NCBI GenBank assembly: GCA_964529555.1 | Contig: CAZGWV010000005.1 | Coordinates: 1-56,100 of the forward strand | Reading direction: 5' to 3' | Origin: UBA7672 sp964529555 | GTDB lineage: Bacteria; Pseudomonadota; Alphaproteobacteria; Caulobacterales; Hyphomonadaceae | Length of the DNA: 56,100 nucleotides | Shown here: positions 49,579 to 56,100 of the stretch, piece after piece | Layout of the letters: each line of letters opens with the position of its first letter | How positions within the stretch are numbered: the first letter of the stretch is position 1 | Made by a program: the position numbers and the translations under genes | Notes under the pieces: generated by a model | Databases searched by the model: none | Told to the model about the DNA's origin: nothing | The model's input: the letters and a program-made list of their open reading frames with translations, nothing else

Positions 49579-50025
49579 ATGAACGAAGCGCGTTTCATCG
49601 AACTGCTCGCCGCCTACGGAGCCGACTTTGTGCGCTGGCCCGAGGATGAGCGCGTGCGGGCCGAAGTGTTTCTCGAAGGCGCGTCGCATCGCGTGAAGGA
49701 TGTCTGGGAAAGCGAGCGCAGCTTTGACCACCTGCTCGCGCTGGAAAAGGACGTGCCGGCGTCGATCTCGCTCGAAACCGCTATTCTGCGGACCGCGACG
49801 GGCCGCAGCCAGGTGCGCCGGTCTCTCGACCTGTTCGGCCGCTTCAGCCTTCCGAGGTGGGCGACGGGCGGTGCGATTGCGGCGTCCCTCGCGCTGGGTC
49901 TTGCGGTCGGCTATGCGGGCGAGCCCGAGCCTGCGCTGGAACAGGACTATGCGAAAATCCTCACCGTCTCCGGCGGCGGCGCCGGGGCGGTGTTCCTGAC
50001 CGCCATGAACGATGTCGAGCACTGA
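49579..50025 (+). CDS. Single-span membrane protein, likely anti-sigma partner
   Basis: A 148-residue protein. The cytoplasmic N-terminal part has FIELLAAYGADFVRWPEDER, a pattern common in alphaproteobacterial proteins encoded right after ECF sigma factors. One transmembrane helix at about 95-114 and a short periplasmic tail follow. It is in one unit with the sigma factor and the periplasmic metal-sensor-like gene. An anti-sigma role fits this context, but no zinc-finger anti-sigma motif is seen. Confidence 0.78.
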   Translation: MNEARFIELLAAYGADFVRWPEDERVRAEVFLEGASHRVKDVWESERSFDHLLALEKDVPASISLETAILRTATGRSQVRRSLDLFGRFSLPRWATGGAIAASLALGLAVGYAGEPEPALEQDYAKILTVSGGGAGAVFLTAMNDVEH

Positions 50026-50031
50026 GCCGGA

Positions 50032-50571
50032 ATGCCCTCCAAGTTCACACTCGTACTTATCGGATCGCTGGCGCTGAATGCGGCGCTTGTCGGCATTGTC
50101 ATGGGCCGCTGGCTCACGCCGAAAGCCGGCGAGCAGACCGTGCAGATGCAGCTTGAGCGCTATGGTCCGACGTCGGACGTCGTCAACGCGGCTTGGGAAC
50201 AGTTGCCGGAAGAAGACCGCGGGGAGCTGCGCCAGCAATTGCGGGATACGTGGGTCGCCATGGAAGACGAGCGGCGGCGGCTGAGCGAGTCCGGCAAGGC
50301 CGTCTATCAGGCGGCGCTGGCCGAGCCTTTCGACGAAGCCAAGCTGCGCGATGCGGTCGCGATCTTCCAGACGCGGGAGAAGAAGCTGCAGGGCATGGCC
50401 GAAGACATCCTGATCAGCCACCTCGGGCAGATGCCTCCGCAGGCGCGGGCGACGGCGGCTACTGGCCTGCTGACGCCGTTCAACGCCCGGATGCAGCGCG
50501 CCAACGATGGGGCGCAAGCGCCTGCTGGCGCGTCGGCGGCCAATGCTCCGGCCGCGCCCACAAACAAGTAG
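50032..50571 (+). CDS. Periplasmic heavy-metal sensor-like protein (CpxP/ZraP-like)
   Basis: A 179-residue protein: N-terminal anchor or signal (residues 5-27), then a helical domain of charged helices with RGELRQQLRDTWVAMEDERRR and REKKLQGMAEDILISHLGQMPPQAR (in parts), and an Ala/Pro-rich tail. This is the layout of the metal-resistance (ZraP/CnrX-like) family, which senses metals or envelope stress. Third gene of the sigma-factor unit; it ends 3 bp before the convergent kinase gene. Confidence 0.82.
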   Translation: MPSKFTLVLIGSLALNAALVGIVMGRWLTPKAGEQTVQMQLERYGPTSDVVNAAWEQLPEEDRGELRQQLRDTWVAMEDERRRLSESGKAVYQAALAEPFDEAKLRDAVAIFQTREKKLQGMAEDILISHLGQMPPQARATAATGLLTPFNARMQRANDGAQAPAGASAANAPAAPTNK

Positions 50572-50574
50572 CGA

Positions 50575-52890
50575 TCAGACTTTCGCGGCGGTCGTCAGGG
50601 CCGGCGTGGGCTGGCCCGTGGGCGGATTTGCGGACGATTGCGACGGCGAGCGGCTGATCGGCAGGAAGATGGACACCGTGGTGCCCACGCCGAGCGTACT
50701 TTCGATCGTCAGATAACCGCCATGCATTTCGGCGAATGACTTGGTCAGCGCGAGGCCAAGGCCGGTGCCGCGCACATTGCGCTCTTTCGCTTCCGGCGAC
50801 GTCACCTGCTCGAACGGCTGGGCGAGGCGCGGCAGGTCTTCCGGCGCGATGCCGATGCCCGAGTCCCTGACGCGGATGACCAGCCATTTGTCTTCCACAA
50901 CCATCGTCACCACGACCTCTCCGCCGGGATCGGTGAACTTGATCGAGTTGGTGATCAGATTGAACGTCATCTGCTTGATGGCGCGGTGATCGCCCGTGAT
51001 CTCCGGCAGGTCGTCGTCCGGGTCGAATACGAGGGCGACTTCGCGGTCTGCCGCGCGGCGGCGGGCGAGCTTGATCGCGCCATCGACGGCGTCTTCAGGA
51101 TCGATCAGCGCGGGCGAGAGGCGCATCTTGCCGGCCTCGACTTTCGACATGTCGAGGATGTCGTTGATCATCTCTTCCAGATGCTTGCCGGCGCCGACGA
51201 TGTCTTCGGCGTATTCCTTGTAGCGCTCGCTGCCGAGGGGGCCGTAGATCTCGTTGGCGATCATTTCGGCAAAGCCGTTGATGTGCGTCAGCGGCGTGCG
51301 CAACTCGTGGCTCATATTGCCGAGGAAGGCCCCCTTGGCCTGGCTGGCGCGTTCGGCGCGCGTCTTCGCCTCGGCGTACTTCTCGGCCAGCTCCTGGGCC
51401 TGTCCCTTCGTCCGCTGAAGTTCTTCCACCATCGTGCGCAGGCGGCGCTCGCTGCGCTGGAGCACGGTCTCCTGGCGTTTCATGTTGGTGATGTCGAGGC
51501 CGACCGTGATGAGGCCGTCAGTGGCCGTGCGCCGGTCCACGAGGCGCACCCACGTATCGGACAGCAGCAGCATCTCGCGCGAATTGGCGTCCTCGCCCAG
51601 CGGCCGCTCGACGCGGACGAACTTGGCGATTTCGGACATGACGAGATCGTAGGAGGCGCCCGCCTGAAGGACGCTGCGGTCCAGGTTGAACTCGCGCCCG
51701 AAGGCGGCGTTCCAGTGCGTCAGGCGCTTGTGATTGTTCCACACGGCGAAGGGGCCGGGGTGAGCGTCCAGCGCGGTACGCGCCAGCGCCTCGGCGCGGC
51801 GGGAGCGGGTCTGCGCCTGGATGCGGTCGGAGACGTTGAGGATGGCGCCGGAATAGATGCCGTCATTATCGCCGCCGATGATCTCGAAATGGCGCCCCGC
51901 CATCGGGCCCGAGCCCATGAAGGACACATTGAACTGCTGGCGCGGCGTTGCATCTTCGAGCGCCTGGCGCACGCGGCGGCGGTCTTCCTCCGCAATGACG
52001 GTCGTGAATTCGTCGAGCGTCATGTCGCCTTCATGGCTCGCCCCGATGAGATGAGCCGCTTCGGGGCCGACAGTCAGCAATTGCGTGGCGGGGTTCCAGC
52101 GCCAGAGGCCGATCACGCCGGCAACCTCGAAGCTGGTCCAGAGGCGCAACTCGGCGCTCGCCGGGGTCGGGACCCTGGCTTCGGCGGCGAGCTTCTCGCG
52201 GCTCAGGCGGCGGATCACGGAGACGAGGCCGAACACGGCGAGAAGCGGAGCCGCCAGCAGCAGGCCGTAGATCACCAGCCGGTTGAGATCGCCGATGCCA
52301 AACAGCGGGGCGGGCCGGAAGATGCAGGCGGTGATCTCGGTTTTCTGCACAACCGCGCAGGCGATGGACGAGCGTTCGAAGTCCACGGACTCGAAGCGCG
52401 CATTGCTGGGAACCGAGCCGCTGGCCACCAGATAGAAGCGCCGGTCGTCGAGCGCTTCGGGCATCAGCGCGGCGACGGCGCGCGTGCCCTGCACCCAGCG
52501 GCCACGGTTCTCCGCGAAAACCCTGACGCCATCGCCATCGATCAACTGGGCCCAGACGCCATCGGGCGGAGCGCGTTCACTGACAGCGTCGAGCTTGGCG
52601 CCGCGACGTGTCGCTTCGAGCGTGGCTCCGGTGATCAGCAGGCCGTCCATGCGCGCCTGCAGGCCGACGAGTTCCGCGCGGACATGGCCCGCCAGCGCCT
52701 CGGCTTCGCGCGCCTGCTGGATCAGCGTGGAGTTGTCGGCGAACTGGCGCTCTTCGAATGCCTTGAGGGCGAGGGATCCGCCAAAGGCCATCATCAGGAG
52801 CGTCAGCATTACAGTCGGCACGGCGCCGCGCGGCCGTGGTTGCGGCGCAGCCTCTCCCGTCCGAATTGTCCTGCCGCCCGCCTTCCCCAA
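50575..52890 (-). CDS. PleC-like hybrid-free sensor histidine kinase with PAS domains
   Basis: A 771-residue kinase: membrane helix at about 27-45, a periplasmic domain of about 160 residues, a second helix near 205-225, and two PAS-like regions (GLWRWNPATQLLTVG; AVWNNHKRLTHWNAAFG). HisKA follows with GNMSHELRTPLTHINGFAEM (His528) and INDILDMSKVEAGKMRLS, then HATPase with NLITNSIKFTDPGG. This resembles PleC/DivJ-type kinases of Caulobacterales that set the phosphorylation of DivK and so the CtrA pathway. The start is TTG with GAGGG 9 bases upstream; no ATG fits. A perfect CtrA box lies 64 bp before it. Confidence 0.87.
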   Translation of the reverse strand: MGKAGGRTIRTGEAAPQPRPRGAVPTVMLTLLMMAFGGSLALKAFEERQFADNSTLIQQAREAEALAGHVRAELVGLQARMDGLLITGATLEATRRGAKLDAVSERAPPDGVWAQLIDGDGVRVFAENRGRWVQGTRAVAALMPEALDDRRFYLVASGSVPSNARFESVDFERSSIACAVVQKTEITACIFRPAPLFGIGDLNRLVIYGLLLAAPLLAVFGLVSVIRRLSREKLAAEARVPTPASAELRLWTSFEVAGVIGLWRWNPATQLLTVGPEAAHLIGASHEGDMTLDEFTTVIAEEDRRRVRQALEDATPRQQFNVSFMGSGPMAGRHFEIIGGDNDGIYSGAILNVSDRIQAQTRSRRAEALARTALDAHPGPFAVWNNHKRLTHWNAAFGREFNLDRSVLQAGASYDLVMSEIAKFVRVERPLGEDANSREMLLLSDTWVRLVDRRTATDGLITVGLDITNMKRQETVLQRSERRLRTMVEELQRTKGQAQELAEKYAEAKTRAERASQAKGAFLGNMSHELRTPLTHINGFAEMIANEIYGPLGSERYKEYAEDIVGAGKHLEEMINDILDMSKVEAGKMRLSPALIDPEDAVDGAIKLARRRAADREVALVFDPDDDLPEITGDHRAIKQMTFNLITNSIKFTDPGGEVVVTMVVEDKWLVIRVRDSGIGIAPEDLPRLAQPFEQVTSPEAKERNVRGTGLGLALTKSFAEMHGGYLTIESTLGVGTTVSIFLPISRSPSQSSANPPTGQPTPALTTAAKV

Positions 52891-52953
52891 GATAATAGGC
52901 CCTCGATGACTCCCCGAATTGATCAGTTGTGGAGTCGAAACGCTGCGAAAGGG

Positions 52954-52968
52954 TTAACCGGGCATTAA
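52954..52968 (-). promoter_or_regulatory. CtrA-binding box upstream of the PleC-like kinase
   Basis: TTAACCGGGCATTAA fits the CtrA consensus TTAA-N7-TTAA exactly. It lies 64 bp upstream of the kinase start codon in a 228-bp intergenic region, a normal place for a promoter site. Confidence 0.75.
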
Positions 52969-53118
52969 TTGTGAGCCATCGACCGATTCGGCAGCGAGAC
53001 GATCAGGCGACGGTCCCTGCGGGCGCGGGCTCTTGCAGCGTTCATCGCTCTGCCTGCGGCCACGGGGACCGGCGTGAGGATCGGCGCCGTCAACTCGCAG
53101 CCGTTAAGGGGCCTATCC

Positions 53119-54246
53119 CTAAGCCGCGCTCCGCAAGGCGATCGATCCACGGGCGAAGAACTGTTCGTCGATCACCGGTCGGCCATAGAAATAGCCCTGC
53201 GCATACGTCACGCCGGCTTCGATCAGCATCTGCCGGTCCAATTCCGTTTCGATGCGCTCGCCGACCGAAGTGATCCCGAGGTCAGCGCACATGCGCGCCA
53301 CGCTGCGCATCAGCGCGAGGCCGCGACGGTTGGTTCCCGCAGCTTCAAGAAAGCTGCCGTCGAACTTCAGGCCATCCACATCCAGCGCTCGCAGGTAGCC
53401 GAACGAAGCGGACCCGGCGCCGAAATCGTCCAGCGACACGCCAACGCCGCAGCCGCGCAGCATTTCCACGGCTCGTGCCGCCGTTTCGATATCGTGGATG
53501 TGGGCGGACTCGGTCACTTCCACGATCAGGCGGCTGCGCTTGAATATGTGGCCGGATATGACGGCGCAAAGTTCGCGGATGACGTCGAGGCGCTGCAGGG
53601 ACTCGCCGGAGATGTTGACCGCGAGGCGATAGTCGGGATCGAGGTTGGCTTCGAGGCGCGAGGCGGCGGCGCTGATCATCACATAGTCGAGGTGAGCGAT
53701 CTGGCCGCTCTTCTCTGCGGCGGCGATCAGGCCAACGGGCGAGTCCTCGCCGTTGAAGCGGGCGAGGACTTCATAATGGCTGATTGCGCCCGTGCGGGTT
53801 TCCACCACGGGCTGGCGCGCGGCCATGAGGCGGCCATTCATCACGGCGTCGCGGAAGCGTTCGGCCATGACTTCGTTGGCGTCGTCGCCGCGAATGCGCA
53901 TCGATGAGGGCATGCGCAGCACGGCGAAGTTGAAGCTGTTGGGCGAGGTGATGCTGCGCTGGACGACGATGCGGCGTCCGCCCTCGATCGAGACTGGATC
54001 GTCCCACGACAGGCGGCGGCCCGGCCCGAGCGACCAGAGTTCCTCGCGAAGGCGGCTGCCTTCGGCTTCGCTGACGAGATCGACGGCGTTGCGGCCGATC
54101 AGGCGGTCTGCGCTGGGGAAGTGAAACAGGCTGGCGTCGCCCTGCGCATCGATGATGCGTCCGCTGGCGTCGCTGGTGACCAGAAGGTCGGCAGCGGCAA
54201 AGGCAAAGTCGCGAAATTTCGCGTCTTCAGGGGTTGAAAGCGACAT
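53119..54246 (-). CDS. EAL-domain cyclic-di-GMP phosphodiesterase with N-terminal PAS
   Basis: A 375-residue protein. Residues 1-90 look like a PAS domain (DLLVTSDASGRIIDAQGD). The EAL domain keeps the residues needed for c-di-GMP hydrolysis: Glu in YEVLARF, Asn in VNISGES, Glu in EVTES, DDFGAG, the Lys in GLKFDGSF, Glu in GERIET and Gln in QGYFYGRP. The ATG at 54246 is preferred to a GTG at 54276. A CtrA-like box lies 51 bp upstream. No membrane segment. Cell-cycle control of c-di-GMP is a likely role. Confidence 0.9.
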   Translation of the reverse strand: MSLSTPEDAKFRDFAFAAADLLVTSDASGRIIDAQGDASLFHFPSADRLIGRNAVDLVSEAEGSRLREELWSLGPGRRLSWDDPVSIEGGRRIVVQRSITSPNSFNFAVLRMPSSMRIRGDDANEVMAERFRDAVMNGRLMAARQPVVETRTGAISHYEVLARFNGEDSPVGLIAAAEKSGQIAHLDYVMISAAASRLEANLDPDYRLAVNISGESLQRLDVIRELCAVISGHIFKRSRLIVEVTESAHIHDIETAARAVEMLRGCGVGVSLDDFGAGSASFGYLRALDVDGLKFDGSFLEAAGTNRRGLALMRSVARMCADLGITSVGERIETELDRQMLIEAGVTYAQGYFYGRPVIDEQFFARGSIALRSAA

Positions 54247-54296
54247 TCCCGCCGTCCGGTCACAGCATCGCGACACCCGACGCTAGCCGGGCATTG

Positions 54297-54311
54297 TTAG
54301 TCCCCGGTTAA
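54297..54311 (-). promoter_or_regulatory. CtrA-like box upstream of the EAL gene
   Basis: On the minus strand TTAACCGGGGACTAA matches TTAA-N7-TTAA at seven of eight defined bases and shares TTAACCGGG with the box before the PleC-like kinase. It stands between the EAL start and the pepN stop. Confidence 0.6.
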
Positions 54312-54349
54312 CGATACCGGACGCCAGAATCCTGAGTCCAGACAATCGG

Positions 54350-56100
54350 CTATTTCGGTTCGGCCAGCGCGCGACCGACAATGTCGAGGGCGTTTCGCGA
54401 CAGCCCGGCCTCGGAAAGCCTGCGGAGCTGGCCCTGCGCGTGATCGCGCCGCACGGCGTTGAACGACCGCCAGCTTTCGAAGGATGTCGACAGCCGGGCG
54501 GACAGGGCCGGGTTCAGCGGATCGACCCTCAGGATCAGGTCGGCGAGGAACCGATAGCCCCAGCCATCCTCGGCATGGAAGGCGACGGGGTTGTTCATCG
54601 CGAACGAGGCCGCCAGCGAGCGCACCCGGTTGGGATTGCGCAGATCGTAGTCCGGGCGGGCCAGGAGCTTGACCAGCCGCTCGCGCAGGTCGTTGCGAAC
54701 CGACATCGCCTGGACGCCGAACCACTTGTCCATGACCAGCGGGGCGCTTGCCCATTTGGTCTCGAACTCCGCCAGCGCCGCGTCAAACGCTGGGCTCTCG
54801 ATGTTGGAGAGTGCGGTCAGAGCAGCGAGGCTTTCCGTCATCGTGGTTGCGCCACGATAGGCCTGCGCGATCAGCGTCTCGTGACGATCGCCTAGCGACG
54901 ACAAGAGCGAGAGTGCAGCCGATCTCAGCGCGCGGCGGCCAGCGGCGGCGGCGGATGGGTCGAAGGTGCGCGGCTCGGCCTTGTCGAGCGCGGCGAGCAA
55001 CTGGTCTTCCAGCGCACGCGCCACGGAGCGGCGAAGTTCAAGGCGCACGACATGCAGCGCGCTTGGATCGGCATCTTTCATGTCGAGGATCAGTTCGCCA
55101 ACAGTAGGGATGTAGAGAAGCAGGGCGGCGAATGCCGGGTCGCTGGCCGCAGCGCGCGTGACGGAGTCGCGCAGGGAGCGGACATAGGCGGCGGCGCGCA
55201 TATGGTCGGGCTCGCGCGACCCGCCGCGCACGGAATCGAGGACCACGGCGCGGGCGATGGTCTGCAGCGCCTCCCATTGAGCGAACGGATCGTCATCGGC
55301 GCCGGCAAGCGCGGCGCGGTCGGCTTCCGAGAGATCATCGTTCAGGCGCACGGGGGCGCTGAAGCCGCGGTTCAGCGAGGCGCGCGGCGGCGAGGCGACG
55401 CCGGAGAAGACGAAATCCTTGGTCGAGTGATCGAGAAGAAGGACATGCTCGTGCGCGGGCTCGCTTTCGCCCATGCGTGTTTCGAGCGCGCTGCCGTTTG
55501 AATCGAACAGGGCGATACGAAGCGGAATGGGCACGGCGACCTTGTTCGGTTCGCCCGGAGTCGGCGGCACGGACTGCGTCAGCGTCAGCTTCCATGTGCG
55601 CGCGGAGGCGTCGTGGCGCCCCTTTGCGGTGATGCCCGGCGTTCCGGCCTGCGCGTACCATTGCGAGAACGACGTAAGGTCGTGGTGCGTTGACGGCTGG
55701 AAGGCGCCGATGAAATCCTCGATCGTCGCGGCTGTGCCGTCGAACGTGTCGAAATAGCGGTTCATGCCGGCAAAGAAACTCTCGTCGCCGATCATCAGCC
55801 GCAGCATGCGGATCAGTTCGGCACCCTTCTCGTAGACCGTCGCGGTGTAGAGATTGTCGATGCGGGCATAGCGGTCGGGGCGAACGGGGTGCGCCAGCGG
55901 GCCGGCGTCCTCGGGGAACTGCCGCGTGCGCAGGCGGATCACTTCCTTGATGCGCGCCACGGCGGGCGAGCGCATCGCCTTGGTGAACTCCTGGTCGCGA
56001 TAGACCGTGAGGCCCTCTTTCAGGCACAGCTGGAACCAGTCGCGACAGGTGATGCGGTTGCCGGTCCAGTTGTGGAAGTATTCGTGCGCGACGATGCTTT
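54350..56100 (-). CDS. pepN: Aminopeptidase N (M1 metallopeptidase), C-terminal part
   Basis: The frame is open to the window end, so the N-terminal part is missing; about 583 residues are visible. Near the edge is the zinc site HEYFHNWTGNRITCRDWFQL followed by the downstream Glu in KEGLTVYRDQEF (HEXXH-X18-E). The long helical C-terminal domain typical of PepN fills the rest (GYRFLADLILRVDPLNP, ARLSTSFESWR). It removes N-terminal amino acids from peptides in the cytoplasm. Confidence 0.95.
   Translation of the reverse strand, partial: SIVAHEYFHNWTGNRITCRDWFQLCLKEGLTVYRDQEFTKAMRSPAVARIKEVIRLRTRQFPEDAGPLAHPVRPDRYARIDNLYTATVYEKGAELIRMLRLMIGDESFFAGMNRYFDTFDGTAATIEDFIGAFQPSTHHDLTSFSQWYAQAGTPGITAKGRHDASARTWKLTLTQSVPPTPGEPNKVAVPIPLRIALFDSNGSALETRMGESEPAHEHVLLLDHSTKDFVFSGVASPPRASLNRGFSAPVRLNDDLSEADRAALAGADDDPFAQWEALQTIARAVVLDSVRGGSREPDHMRAAAYVRSLRDSVTRAAASDPAFAALLLYIPTVGELILDMKDADPSALHVVRLELRRSVARALEDQLLAALDKAEPRTFDPSAAAAGRRALRSAALSLLSSLGDRHETLIAQAYRGATTMTESLAALTALSNIESPAFDAALAEFETKWASAPLVMDKWFGVQAMSVRNDLRERLVKLLARPDYDLRNPNRVRSLAASFAMNNPVAFHAEDGWGYRFLADLILRVDPLNPALSARLSTSFESWRSFNAVRRDHAQGQLRRLSEAGLSRNALDIVGRALAEPK

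Noticed and set aside
50986..52968. A 660-residue open frame on the plus strand
   Set aside because: It is the antisense shadow of the PleC-like kinase, with Arg/Ala/Gly-rich composition and no domain.
1..56100. CRISPR array, rRNA, transposase, integrase
   Set aside because: None was recognised; the only repeats are short tandems and palindromes listed as features.

Overview
The window is high-GC DNA from an alphaproteobacterium, most likely Caulobacterales or a Hyphomonadaceae-like lineage. Four things point there. Structural genes of the RcGTA-type gene transfer agent are present. The order ccmI-ccmE-ccmF-ccmH (cycHJKL), degP, two-component system, glnE is typical of Alphaproteobacteria. 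A PleC-like histidine kinase has a perfect CtrA box (TTAA-N7-TTAA) upstream. Acyl-CoA and valine catabolism genes are common. No rRNA, CRISPR, transposase or integrase was seen.

Layout. 1-2.0 kb: the end of an isobutyryl-CoA-dehydrogenase-like gene, a MaoC hydratase and a 3-hydroxyisobutyryl-CoA hydrolase, probably valine degradation. 2.3-12.5 kb: housekeeping and accessory genes, including an MFS transporter, tRNA-Val, a Gph-like phosphatase, GlmU, an enoyl-CoA hydratase, small membrane proteins, VOC proteins, a lipoprotein esterase and three very small proteins that share a C-terminal hydrophobic-D-hydrophobic-x-A ending. 12.8-34.7 kb: a gene-transfer-agent cluster in the canonical order (portal, prohead protease, capsid, head-tail adaptor, tail terminator, tail tube, short tape measure, distal tail, hub, cell-wall peptidase, 1237-residue tip protein). 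It is split into five blocks by unrelated genes on both strands: DUF262, a GMC oxidoreductase pair, two secreted paralogues, two SnoaL-like proteins, an SDR, an OPT transporter, and an ArsR/SRPBCC operon. 34.8-48.8 kb: a DnaJ-like protein, a PepSY protein with a FeuPQ-like two-component system, the cytochrome c maturation operon, DegP with a second two-component system, and GlnE. 49.0-56.1 kb: an ECF sigma factor with a membrane protein and a periplasmic metal-sensor-like protein, a PleC-like kinase and an EAL protein each preceded by a CtrA-type box, and a partial aminopeptidase N.

Three runs of 100 N occur. Two are flanked by exact 55-bp duplications and look like unmerged contig ends. Collapsing the first restores a 456-residue GlmU. 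The third is a real gap that removes the end of the distal tail gene.

The most notable feature is the interrupted GTA cluster. The order of structural genes is kept, but the large terminase, head-closure protein and tail chaperones are absent from their usual places. The portal block ends in its own terminator, the capsid block is preceded by one, and two small phage-like membrane proteins lie between portal and protease. It may be a decaying cluster, or a working one now transcribed as several units.
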